From assembly GCA_003024985.2 (NCBI GenBank), contig PXIH01S0000316.1: a stretch of DNA of 12,480 bases; one strand, given 5' to 3'. Shown here piece by piece: positions 1 through 7,903 of this stretch; the first letter of the stretch is position 1; each line of letters opens with the position of its first letter. The translations under genes and the position numbers were made by a program. The notes below the pieces were generated by a model, which was not told where the DNA came from, ran no database searches, and saw nothing but the letters and a program-made list of their open reading frames with translations. Origin of the DNA: Euperipatoides rowelli (lineage: Eukaryota; Onychophora; Udeonychophora; Euonychophora; Peripatopsidae).

Positions 1-291
1 TTGCTTATTTAAAATAAAGTATAAAATAGGGCGATAGGAAAATTTGGACTAAAAAAAAATAAAAAACATTTCAAGTAAAAATAAAGTTTTTCAATATTGA
101 GTTTTATCAGCATAAAATAGTAGAAAATTAATTTAATTTTCCTACACAAAATGTAGCAGGATTGGGTGTGCTAAATAAAAGGGGTTGAGGTAAGTTTGAC
201 TATCATTTACCGAGAAAACTCGGAATCTCCCTTATTCCATGACTAAATGACTCGGCAGCATAGGCGTCGAGAATGCCTAGACAAGGAATGT

Positions 292-304
292 GGGGGGGGG
301 GGGG
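292..304. repeat. G13 homopolymer run
   Basis: Thirteen consecutive G on the + strand, the only long G/C homopolymer in an otherwise A/T-dominated window. It lies in a locally GC-richer patch (about 220-445) that ends in a C-rich stretch (427-443). A G-run of this length can form intermolecular quadruplexes and is prone to length error in assembly, so the reading frame across it should not be trusted. Confidence 0.95.
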
Positions 305-472
305 AGCAGTCAATACCTATAGAAAACTGTGGCAGACTTTCTTTAAAGGAACTTTACCTGAAAAATATGGAAAAGCTTGATGCCACATCATTTTCAATGA
401 CGCCGAGAGAAATCAGTCAAAACTATCCCACCCCCGCCTCCCCTTAATTTTGTTTCTATGGATACCGTTGTT

Positions 473-625
473 CAGCAGCCGTATTTTTTTATTTACAATC
501 CTAACCTTAATCTCAACGCTAACCCAAACTCCCACTAGATAATAAATAAGAATGTCCTAAATGTAATGATTATCAAGAAAGGCAACAAATCTTTGATTGT
601 TTCTGATAATTTTTACACGGTAGCC
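473..625 (-). mobile_element. Short inverted-repeat element, family A copy 1 (MITE-like)
   Basis: The left end reads GCAGCCGTATTTTTTTAT and the right end, reverse complemented, reads GGCTACCGTGTAAAAATTAT, giving short imperfect terminal inverted repeats. The interior on the minus strand carries a degenerate TTAGGG-like core (about 535-495) followed by GTAAATAAAAAAATACGGCTGC. This half aligns well, over roughly 80 bases, with the right half of the copy at 7904-8074, including a shared TATTTATTAT-TAGT-GGA word order before the core. No coding capacity. I see no clear target-site duplication, so the exact ends are uncertain. The family is inferred to be a non-autonomous DNA transposon from its size, ends and copy number. 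Confidence 0.6.
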
Positions 626-1306
626 CAGCCATTAGCCAATCAGTGGTAGCCTAATTCTCTAGAATAATGGAGCTTCAGAGTTTGCTAGGAAAAACGCTAT
701 AGTAAGTTTGCTTCTTATTTAAATATTGTCATACCTTTTGTTTTCCACATCTAATCTGATACAATTTGTGCTGTAAAATGAAATTAATTCTTATTCAATT
801 ACATGTAAGGGTTTCCTAGGAAAAACAAATGCAACTCTAGCCAGAGGCCTAGAGCCTGAGGGGGAAGAGGGGAAAGAAAAAATATACTGTACATACAGTA
901 TATAAAATCCTTACGATTCATGGCTCCCCCCAAAAATGCTAAAGCAACATCTTTGGTTAAAACTTTGAACTTTTTTTTTAATCTCAGTAGAAATTCGAAC
1001 TGTAAGAGGATCAATATTTAAATGGCTATTTCCTTTCAAAAATTGTATACTTTTTAAAAGTTGGGTAATAAATTAACACTTTAGGACACATAACAGTTCT
1101 AGCCGACCATCAGAATTAATTTTGACGATTTTATAAATGATTTTGATAACAGAAAATGGAAGATTTCTAAGGCACAAAAAAAGGAGTAGAATGAGTAAAA
1201 AAAAAAGATTTTAAGACCAACTTTCCATACAATTAATAGAAATGTATAAACTTTTGGAAGTGATTCCCCATAACAATTTTTCGCTCAAAATGCAACAAAT
1301 TAATCA
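626..1306. other. Non-coding AT-rich stretch
   Basis: No gene is supported here. It contains a small inverted repeat ATATACTGT / ACAGTATAT with a 4-base loop at 882-903, a purine-rich patch (858-880), and A- or T-runs at 968-979 and 1197-1206. A minus-strand open frame at 799-1014 has no recognisable domain and an amino-acid content expected of random AT-rich DNA. Confidence 0.6.
882..903. repeat. Perfect short inverted repeat (9-bp arms)
   Basis: ATATACTGT (882-890), loop ACAT, ACAGTATAT (895-903). The same ACAGTA/TACTGT vocabulary recurs at 5911-5924, 9415-9440, 9892-10022 and 10946-10960, so this is probably one fragment of a dispersed low-complexity repeat rather than an isolated regulatory site. 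Confidence 0.75.
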
Positions 1307-1573
1307 ACTAGCATCTGGATCTCAGACTTCATCCTACCCTTCAGCCAATTAAAGGATCTCTAATTCTTACCCGTACCCTGATGCCTGACCCTATGTCCAA
1401 CGTGAATATAATAGCAAATTAATGGATCTCTAACTTTAACCGTACCTTAACCCTAATTCCAACTCAAGTATTAGGCCTATAACATGTTAAAAATAAGTAA
1501 CTGCAAGGTGACCTCTGATTGGTTGTTTTAGGGTAAAAAAGGGTAAGGTTAAGTCCGAGATCCAGACACTAGT
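1307..1573. mobile_element. MITE-like element, family B, with 35-bp terminal inverted repeats
   Basis: The left end (1307-1341) starts ACTAGCATCTGGATCTC, and the reverse complement of the right end (1573-1539) starts ACTAGTGTCTGGATCTC. Over 35 positions I count 29 matches, and the similarity continues inward (CCAATT at 1345-1350 against GATTGG at 1517-1522). The element is about 267 bp with no open frame. The outer flanks give no convincing target-site duplication, so assignment to a transposase superfamily is not possible from sight. The interior holds a 70-bp tandem duplication and again a degenerate TAACCC-like core, although the terminal repeats differ completely from family A. Confidence 0.8.
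1346..1485. repeat. 70-bp tandem duplication inside the family B element
   Basis: GGATCTCTAA with flanking AATTAA occurs at about 1351-1363 and again at 1421-1433, followed in both copies by a CTTAC/TTTAAC word and CCGTACC. The offset is 70 bases. The second halves have diverged, so the duplication is old or has been partly overwritten. Confidence 0.65.
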
Positions 1574-1696
1574 ATTCTAATCACACATTGAGCAAATATT
1601 TATGTGAAGGGGTAGGAAGCGTAAACTTCTATAGATGGCACTAATGAATTCCAGAATATTGACCTTTGTTAAAGAATGAGATCGTTTCGTATTAAT

Positions 1697-2098
1697 ATGG
1701 AATTTAAACCTACTGGGATTATTGATTCGATAAATTCCGATTTGTCTACAGTATAAAAGATTGAATTTGTAGTACTAAATTATTAACAAAAATGAGGAAA
1801 ATATAGAAGTTAATAATGAGGGTAACATTGTTATAAAAAATTATCTCAGGGTTTATAAAGTAGATGAGGAAATAAAAGGTCATATCATTCCCAAATTGTC
1901 TGTTGAACCAGTTTTGTTTGTTAATAATTTTTGATGACAAAACTTTATTCCATGTCATACCAATTGATAATGAGGCCAGTTTTAATATTATTAATTGTAA
2001 TAGTATAATGAAACAGCATTTCTGGCTAGCCCCATGATACCTTATGAACAGGAAGTGAATCTTTTGGACATGTTAGGGGCTAGGGGGTGTCACCTGAG
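1697..2098 (+). pseudogene. Unidentified decayed reading frame
   Basis: Three adjoining pieces in different frames read like protein. Piece one begins at an ATG at 1697 (MEFKPTGIIDSINSDLSTV, then stop). Piece two, 1782-1931, includes YLRVYKVDEEIKGHIIPKLS and is cut off at 1932. Piece three continues one base later with FDDKTLFHVIPIDNEASFNI to 2034. A further open stretch in the frame of piece two (about 2007-2095) includes MIPYEQEVNLLDMLGARG. In piece two about 17 of 47 codons begin with G although G is only about 15% of the region, a coding-type periodicity. I do not recognise the family. It could be a transposon protein, a host pseudogene or chance; the frameshifts argue against a working gene. 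Confidence 0.35.
2026..2083. repeat. Inverted repeat CTAGCCCC ... GGGGCTAG
   Basis: Eight-base perfect arms at 2026-2033 and 2076-2083, 42 bases apart, with partial extension by CATG words inside each arm. It may be part of an unrecognised element or chance; it overlaps the end of the decayed frame above. Confidence 0.4.
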
Positions 2099-2104
2099 GT
2101 GACA
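2088..2104. repeat. 17-bp palindrome TGTCACCT-G-AGGTGACA
   Basis: Perfect 8-bp arms around a single central G. It contains a CACCTG E-box and two everted AGGTGA words that resemble nuclear-receptor half-sites. Whether anything binds is not shown by the sequence; a chance or repeat-derived palindrome is equally possible. Confidence 0.6.
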
Positions 2105-2181
2105 TCTTCAATTATGTAGAGCATCGTTTGACCAGTCACATGACATTTTGTCCGGATATGAATCATATTATGGTACATTAC

Positions 2182-2192
2182 TTTTTTTTTTT
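2182..2192 (-). repeat. Putative poly(A) tail of the retrotransposon (T11 on + strand)
   Basis: Eleven T on the + strand, directly abutting the palindrome at 2192-2223. On the minus strand it is A11 lying 3' of the reverse transcriptase remnant, where a LINE tail would be expected. AT-rich DNA here has other A/T runs of similar length, so the run alone is not diagnostic. Confidence 0.5.
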
Positions 2193-2223
2193 GGTGTACA
2201 GCTTGACGTCAAGCTGCACACCA
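2192..2223. repeat. 32-bp near-perfect palindrome centred on TGACGTCA
   Basis: TGGTGTACAGCTTGAC pairs with GTCAAGCTGCACACCA at 15 of 16 positions (the one mismatch is 2198/2217), with no spacer. The centre, 2204-2211, is TGACGTCA, identical to the full cAMP-response element bound by CREB/ATF proteins. On the minus strand it would sit as a hairpin immediately before the poly(A) of the retrotransposon remnant. Functions as a binding site or 3' RNA hairpin are both inference. Confidence 0.85.
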
Positions 2224-2347
2224 CATTTGATTTGGCTATAACTATCCTAATTATGCAGCACAAACGGTAAAATTCTGGCACTAACCAACACTAACATAGC
2301 ACAATTGGTATAAATTTTGATTATTTCAAGTGTAGTGTACAGCTTGA
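2209..2347. repeat. 139-bp segment bounded by 22-bp inverted repeats
   Basis: The left end (2209-2230) begins TCAAGCTGCACACCACA, and the reverse complement of the right end (2347-2326) begins TCAAGCTGTACACTACA. Nineteen of 22 positions match and all three differences are transitions. The left repeat doubles as the right arm of the 32-bp palindrome. The segment is either a short MITE-like insertion or a set of structured repeats in the retrotransposon 3' trailer. No target-site duplication is evident. Confidence 0.65.
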
Positions 2348-2816
2348 TATACATATATTATAGTTGTCTACTTGTAATTTAGAACTCCCAATGGGCTTGA
2401 TTGGTCTGAAAAGAGATAGTGTTTATTGGCACTGATACCTGAAGTCAGTATTAGTGGAATAAGTGAATACATTGGAAAAGTCTGATTAGGCTATATACAA
2501 TGATTGTATAGTTTAGGCACAAAGCATTTCTCAGCTAGGATGTTTATACAACTTATTTCTTTTAAAACCTCATTTTCCAGTTACACCAATAGATGCAATT
2601 TTTTCTTTTGGAAGTAACACACTAGTAGGTGACATTTACTAATATTGAGAGGTAGGCTATATCAATCTTATTAGTTTGCTAGTGAAGAATACCTGGTTAT
2701 CAACTGTGGAACATACAAATTTTGTTTATCCACCACACAAGATGGTAAGATCAACAAATTTTAGATAAAAAAACCACATCCAAAGTTATATTACTTATTA
2801 TACTGAAAATGCCTAC
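2348..2816 (-). other. Trailer of the retrotransposon remnant, possible C-terminal RT remains
   Basis: Between the last clear reverse transcriptase block and the poly(A). On the minus strand a stretch at about 2720-2660 reads STVDNQVFFTSKLIRLI where the YADD catalytic box would be expected; the two aspartates are not preserved. A later open stretch (about 2580-2490) contains VLKEISCINIL and KLYNHC, vaguely like the region after the palm domain. Both matches are weak. A 17-bp palindrome, TATACAAT-G-ATTGTATA, lies at 2494-2510. Confidence 0.3.
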
Positions 2817-3345
2817 CAACACCGATCCCTGAGGGCATCAGTTTGTGCTCATGAAGATTGACCTATTATAAAATCATGTTTTTTATCTAATGAACTGTAA
2901 TTATAAATGAGTAAATACATTTTACAAATGAATCGATATATTCTTCAATGAAGATATGATTCAAGTAGTTCTGTGGTGGCATATAGACCTAGAACGCTCA
3001 ACACCTATTCAAGTATATTGTAAAATCAATCACGAGTTGTTGAATGTTTAGGAATTCCTCCAAATTGATAAGTAAGTTATCCAATCTTGACATTATTTCT
3101 GGTAATATACCTTGACAATTGGAGAGGAAATGGTAGAATCTGCTGTGGATTAAGCAGTGTTTTAAGAATGGGCATTGTAATCGTAATGTTCCATACTGTT
3201 GGACATTGATGTTTTAGCAAGGATAGGTTAAGTAAGTAAGTAATCGGATCCATTAATTCCACAGGAAACTCACTCCATATGAATGAAGGTACTGTACATC
3301 AGGAGCCATATAATCTATAATTCATTTTATTAATTCTATAGGATC
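2817..3345 (-). pseudogene. Reverse transcriptase remnant (RVT_1-like, non-LTR)
   Basis: Several conserved blocks of non-LTR reverse transcriptase are readable in the right order. MAPDVQYLHSYGVSF (3309-3265) aligns with the KAPGPDGI..LLK region. After a frameshift near 3265, PITYLLNLSL (3247-3218), CPTVW and MPILK (to 3161) match the family pattern P-T-LFN-SL, P--W, PI-K. After a stop at 3079-3077, QFGGIPKHSTTRD (3067-3029) matches QFGFR-G-ST. In the same frame LESYLH (to 2948) matches the SYL-nR block. In another frame PQGSVLVGIF (from 2834) is the PQGS-LGP-LF box. Stops and frameshifts are interspersed and the YxDD box is lost. Normally this enzyme primes cDNA synthesis at a nicked target; this copy cannot. 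Confidence 0.85.
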
Positions 3346-3518
3346 TTTCAATTAAAGGGATGTCAGATGAATAAAATTGTGACCACTAAGTTTTTCATCG
3401 AAAGCATGATGAGTATAAGCCAATGAAGACACACAATGGATAATTACAACATATTAAATGTTAAATTTTCCTGGAAACAATATTTCTAGTTTCAGTCCTC
3501 CTATATTGAAAGTTTATT

Positions 3519-3734
3519 TTACAATGTTGTAAAATGAGAGGAACCAATTGCATGATTTAATAAATTATTAAGCCATGTTTCTTTAGCTGATTTAATCGTG
3601 TTTTTAATTTGTACATTAAGCTAGTTATAATTGTCAAATTGCTGATTAAGAAATGCTAATTTCTCAATTAAAATATGACGCCATAATTTCTGCCTGATTA
3701 TTTTGTACATAAGTTTTATTTTATTGTATTTATA
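3519..3734 (-). pseudogene. Linker between endonuclease and RT of the same element (remnant)
   Basis: A frame with one internal TAG (3623-3621) stays open for about 70 codons and is basic. It includes LAFLNQQFDNYN and then NTIKSAKETWLNNLLN. In Jockey/CR1-like elements the segment before the RT typically shows a KR-fl-kf..., RN-v---Ir-AKk-yy---l pattern, which this resembles in order and spacing; a plausible continuation (FYNIVK) follows in another frame. There are no catalytic residues in this segment, so the call rests on its position upstream of a clear RT and on pattern resemblance. Confidence 0.5.
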
Positions 3735-3957
3735 TTATCGTTGGTTATTGATTGTGGACTGGCTTGAGGCAGTTGATATGCGATAGATGTTTTAATTATC
3801 AATGGTTTTTATCCCTTGTACATTGACATTCATTTTCCAGAGCCTTTGAACTATTGTACTGACAATTTACATTTGCTTCCCTGAAAGAACTGAATTGGAC
3901 TGTTGAAGTTAATTTGTTTTTCCTATTAACATTGACGATAACCAACTGATTTGTTGT

Positions 3958-4020
3958 TTTGGAAATAAAAATAAGTGCCTGGATTAATAAAGCTGGCTCG
4001 GGTTAGATTGGTTGATAAAT
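3958..4020 (-). pseudogene. Possible endonuclease C-terminal fragment of the same element
   Basis: On the minus strand the frame reads IYQPI, a stop, then PEPALLIQALIFISK. Apurinic-type LINE endonucleases have a QPTR...s-LIDhIf-s segment near their C-terminus, and this piece matches it apart from the stop in place of R and Q in place of D. The following SDH box and the preceding GDFN box are not recognisable. The frame continues open to about 3793. The call depends largely on the RT remnant downstream. Confidence 0.35.
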
Positions 4021-4135
4021 CACAATGTTACGAGTCGATTGTTTCCATGTGTCAAACTTGACTAGAGACAAATTGGTCAAGAGTTTACTTAATCTTACAA
4101 TGGATATTGTTGGTGTATGATTAAGCTATTTTGTG

Positions 4136-4150
4136 CTGATAAGTTATCAG
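4136..4150. repeat. 15-bp palindrome with paired GATA words
   Basis: CTGATAA-G-TTATCAG is perfect around a central G and presents two divergent TGATAA words, the core recognised by GATA transcription factors. A functional role is conjecture; such palindromes arise by chance in AT-rich DNA. Confidence 0.5.
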
Positions 4151-6106
4151 TTTTGTACATTTATTGCAGTACATAATTTTTTTTTGTTATTGGAATCACA
4201 TTTAATTTATTGTAATTAAAATCTGTATCGTTAAAGATAAAATTCATGAGAATTGTAGCAATAAAATCAGGTAAATGGTTAGGCATCCAAAATATTATCC
4301 AGATAAAATATTAATTTTCTTATAATAAAACTAAACCACACTTAAAATTGAATCAAAATACTCAACAAGTATTTAATAATGTAACAGATACAAGTTACAA
4401 TAACCGTCATAAGACGTGAAAGAAAACAAGATGGAGTCGAAAGTGAAGCCTTCCCAAGATGCATTGAACTTAAACACAAAACAAATTTATAGATATAATA
4501 GGTATTATGATTATAATCATATTATTTTTGAATTAATATCATTGAATAAGTCCTTTAAATACCCAGAATTCTAAAACATTACAATTCATATTAAAAATGT
4601 TGTGTTAGATACTGACCCTGTTATTGTCCTCTGCATCAGAGAAAGCAATGGCATTAAAATACACTATTTACTGACCCAATTAATGCTTTTAGTTTATTTT
4701 TTTGCATAGTTATGTCACCTCTGGCATTATATTGTCATTATATTCAACACTTAATTGGGTGAGGATTTAAAGTGAGTGAAATTTATCTTGTTCTTTATAT
4801 TATTTATCTATTTTTCCTTAGAAATAAACGTAATACCGGTAATAGTAATAATAATGTATTTTATAAACATTTAAAAGACAAAGTCAAATATTCATAAGTA
4901 ATTTTATTTTACAATAAAAGGTTTACATAATATAATACAACATGAAATAATTTACAATTTACAAAATATACAGTAATTACAAACATAATTTCATTATCAT
5001 AACAAAAAATTACTATCATGACTTTACCGTGAAACATAAAAGATGCACACAAACAAAAAGGTTACTTTATGAAATGATAAATTTAAATCAAAAAGTGAAA
5101 TCAGAAATTCATTTAAGAGCAGAGGAATGAATACATTTGAAAAAAAAAGGAACATATATGCTAGAAATAAAACGGCAAATAGTAGCCAAAGTATTAGAGA
5201 CAAACAATCTGAGCGGAACTACATAAAATTATAATAATGTCCTAATAGTGCTTTTCAATACTTTGGAAAATGTCTAAGCGTTCATGACATCTGTACATAT
5301 TCCGAGACACAATAACTTCTATAAACATAGACCGATTCATGTAAAAATTTGATACAATATCCTAGTTAGATAAAAGACCAACCTTTTAAAAAAAAACTGT
5401 AAAATTATTTAAACGGTTACCCTAAAATTTAACCTCCAGAATAATGGAAATTGAATAGAAATGTATATATTATTAAAAAACTTCAAAAGCTATAATCATT
5501 TGTTTGCATTATAAATCATAATTTGTAGAAAATTAAGATATGTTTCATCATAATGCAATTTCATAAAAAAAGAACTTCAATTAGATTTCGTTACTCATAT
5601 AACTAAAATAAAATGGTCATCACCTTCTCAAATTTTTCCAATTATCAATGCCCATAGTTTACTGCTTAGAAACTTAAGATCACCAAATTTTTGGCATTCA
5701 TTTGAACAGCTCTAAGTTGCAATATGTTGCTTAATGTGTACTTTGAGTTTCAACACAGACCCGAGTAAGTTGATTTCCACACAAGAAAAAATATATTTTA
5801 TAAAATCAAATCAAATAGTACATTTCTGCTAGATCTATAGTAAAGATATTTCAATTTATTCAAATCATAATTATTTAGAAAAAACTCAAACAATGTTAAC
5901 TATTAATTAGACTGTATGTACAGTTTGTAATGGCAATACTCGGGTTTTCTAAAATATTTAGACTTGACATTTATATACTTAAATGCATATTTTGCAAAAC
6001 AAAGAAAGAAAATATTAAGAAAATAACAAATGGGTAGTATGGACGAAGTCTGTAATATAAATAATTAAGCCGTCTAAAATACAGGTAATAACTTACAGCT
6101 AGTTCA
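4151..6106. other. Long non-coding AT-rich stretch
   Basis: I see no supportable gene. An ATG frame at 4431-4574 (MESKVKPSQDALNLNTKQIY and on) starts in a CAAGATGG context but has no recognisable domain. From about 4880 the + strand is A-rich, with words such as ATTTACAATTTACAAAATA and a TTTATT (AATAAA on the minus strand) at about 4903-4908. That resembles the antisense of a minus-strand 3' untranslated region, but composition is the only support. Small inverted repeats such as ACTGTA-TG-TACAGT (5911-5924) belong to the dispersed ACAGTA vocabulary. Confidence 0.5.
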
Positions 6107-6136
6107 TCTTAATGTAATTAGAAAATTACATTAAGA
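6107..6136. repeat. Perfect 13-bp stem, 4-base loop hairpin
   Basis: TCTTAATGTAATT (6107-6119), loop AGAA, AATTACATTAAGA (6124-6136); every base pairs. The stem is too short for a typical animal microRNA precursor and very AT-rich. It may be the collapsed remnant of a palindromic element; no flanking terminal repeats are visible. Confidence 0.85.
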
Positions 6137-6213
6137 ATTCTCTATTTATATTGGCCTAATTCAATGGTATTTAATGGGAATGTTAAGACAAGAATTCAGT
6201 TTCCCGATCATGC

Positions 6214-6439
6214 AAGATGGTCGCAATCCAAATGATTATTATTCATACTATTTTAGTAAACGATCCCTAATCTTAACCCCACACTGACCCTAACTTAGAC
6301 ACAAATATCATACTACAGTAAGTTCAAACCATAAGTTAATAGAAGTATCACATTATGCTCCAATTCTAAAACAATACACCTAACATTAAGTTACAACAGA
6401 ATTATCGATATATTACATGTGATAGATGGTAGCCATCTT
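6214..6439 (-). mobile_element. Family A inverted-repeat element, copy 2
   Basis: The left end starts AAGATGGTCGCAATC and the right end, reverse complemented, starts AAGATGGCTACCATC, with 11 of 15 matching. The interior on the minus strand holds the family's TTAGGG-like core (about 6299-6260) followed by a TTTAC-TAAAA word, corresponding to the same segments in copies 1 and 4. At 226 bp it is longer than the other copies. The outward orientation of AAGATGG differs from copy 4, which suggests the termini are themselves built from a palindromic AAGATGGC/GCCATCTT unit. No open frame. Confidence 0.55.
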
Positions 6440-6722
6440 AGGTGAATCAAAAAATGAACTCTAGCCACATTTTTACTAATTTATTTAATCAACTACTGTA
6501 TGAACTACAAATTCTTAAATGCAAAACTTAGTCTTTCTCAATTTACTAAGTATCTCTCAAAGTAGCCAAATTTGTTCTTTCTATATACAGTTTTCCAATG
6601 CAGATCGGCTAAGTGATTATAAACTATTTGCTGATTGTATTAGTGTCTTTTTCCAACAACTGTGTATGTTTCGCCCGAGACTAGATTTGTTCACAAAATG
6701 AGCAAAAACTATCAAAAAGGTT

Positions 6723-6780
6723 TATTGAACATCTTGATTATTATAGGGTTTGGGCGTAGGGGTGCAGTTCAGAGACCTTT
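6723..6780 (+). repeat. Possible relict of family A
   Basis: CATCTTGATTATTATAGGG followed by TTTGGGCGTAGGGGTG resembles the terminal CATCTT word and the G-rich core of family A read on the + strand. It is short and has no second terminus that I can find, so it could be a truncated copy or an unrelated G-rich patch. Confidence 0.3.
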
Positions 6781-6833
6781 ATTATCTGAAATTACCTGGA
6801 GTTGATTCGGTACATGCACATGGAATACATGTG

Positions 6834-6929
6834 GTGGCCGGTTTTTAAATTTCTTATTTAATGTTAAACTATGGTAGTTGGAGTTAGGGTTCAGGTTAGC
6901 TAAGGTTAGGAATGTAAAAAACCAATTAC
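6834..6929 (+). mobile_element. Family A inverted-repeat element, short copy 3
   Basis: The left end GTGGCCGGTTTTT and the reverse complement of the right end GTAATTGGTTTTT differ only by transitions at four positions. Between them lies CTTATTTAATGTTAA, then GGAGTTAGGGTTCAGGTTAG, the family core, then a GTAAAAAA word as in the other copies. At 96 bp it is the shortest copy and appears internally deleted. No coding capacity. Confidence 0.55.
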
Positions 6930-7903
6930 TTTAGCCATTATTGCCTAATTTCTTATTTGTAACAATAAAAATGTAGTTTGTTAACATTAATTACTTTTAT
7001 TGTATCGAGAAGGAATTACAAAAAATCAACATAGTACTAGTATAGAAAGAAAAGTCATTTAGATACACACATCTCTAGGAAATAAACTAATTTTATGAAT
7101 CTACTAAATAGATTTATACAGATTAACCATGAAGTAAGCAAACAAAACATATTGTTCTTATACTAGTGTAGTATTGAAACCTTGGTAAGTTCAGAGTTAT
7201 TCCACATTGTTATTTTAACAAGTCTTGTTACCTAATATTTAGGAATTTTGTATTTTAATGAAATTAAGTGAAATGAATATAACTGTCTACATTCAGTAAC
7301 TTGTAATACACAAATAGAGAATAAATCAATGTATGTACATTATATAAAGTTACATTGTCTAATTGATTGATTTCCATGCTTTAGTGCTTGTTATAGTAAA
7401 AAAAATTTAAATTGCTTTTGATAAAAACTGATGTACAATATCTTGCACATGATTACTTACACTGTCATTTTAAATTTACCTTGAATGCTGTCATCAGTAT
7501 TGAAACTCAGTCATCAAGTTTATATTTTATTGTCTATTATAATCTTTATCTTATGAATATTTGTTTTACTTTGATTCACTGAAGAAAGAACTGTTTAATT
7601 ATTAGTTTTAACTTTTATGATGTGAATACATCATTATATATTTTCTATATAATATTTTTCTTTGGTTTTCAACAAAAAAAATTACTGGATAAATTACTTC
7701 TGTAAAGTTTGTTAAACTACGTTGATTACATTTTCTTCGTATTAATTGCTGATTAACAACTACAAGTTTGTTCGTTACTCTTTTATACCATAATAAATAT
7801 TCTATTTGAAATTAATATTTTAATATTTTGTGTGTTTATGACCATGGCATTAGAAAGAGAGGCTTTTTTTTAGCTGAACTATTACATTCTTACTCTTGAC
7901 TTT
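6930..7903. other. Non-coding stretch, T-rich on the + strand
   Basis: No gene is visible. The + strand is T-rich from about 7190 to 7850, with an AATAAA at about 7793-7798, compatible with an intron or 3' untranslated sequence on that strand, although nothing ties it to a coding exon. A perfect small hairpin, ATGATGT-GAAT-ACATCAT, lies at 7617-7634. Confidence 0.45.

Larger units (their letters stand above)
2182..4020 (-). mobile_element. Decayed non-LTR retrotransposon (endonuclease-RT type)
   Basis: On the minus strand, from high to low coordinates, there is a weak endonuclease C-terminal piece (4020-3958), a basic linker block (3719-3519), reverse transcriptase blocks (about 3340-2817), an AT-rich trailer, and A11 (T11 on the + strand, 2192-2182). 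The order and spacing match LINEs of the Jockey/CR1/L2-like groups. The blocks lie in at least three frames and contain stops, so the copy is dead. The motif spacing suggests deletions: the FxDxxKAFD block expected between the QFG..HST and SYL blocks is missing. The 5' end cannot be placed, and the GDFN part of the endonuclease is not recognisable. The poly(A) belonging to this element is an inference; a separate poly(T) insertion would be the alternative. Confidence 0.7.

Noticed and set aside
247-447. 66-codon + strand open frame starting MTRQHRRREC
   Set aside because: It runs through the G13 tract, which supplies a glycine run, has no recognisable domain, and ends in a C-rich simple stretch. 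The higher local GC lowers stop frequency, so its length is not surprising.
799-1014. 71-codon minus-strand frame
   Set aside because: Hydrophobic composition reflects A/T-rich DNA and a poly(T) patch; no motif, splice signal or neighbour supports it.
1746-1958. 70-codon minus-strand frame
   Set aside because: It is opposite the + strand pieces with coding-like periodicity, and its I/N/F/L-rich content looks like an antisense by-product.
4431-4574. 47-codon + strand frame starting MESKVKPSQDAL in a CAAGATGG context
   Set aside because: The start context and first 14 codons look tempting, but the rest is AT-driven and no domain or credible donor site is visible. Kept only as a possible first-exon start to test with RNA data.
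6107-6136. MicroRNA precursor
   Set aside because: The 13-bp stem is too short, it is nearly all A/T, and no known conserved animal microRNA seed was recognised here or elsewhere in the window.
6519-6701. 60-codon + strand frame
   Set aside because: No G enrichment at codon position 1, no domain, and a length expected by chance in a window of this size.
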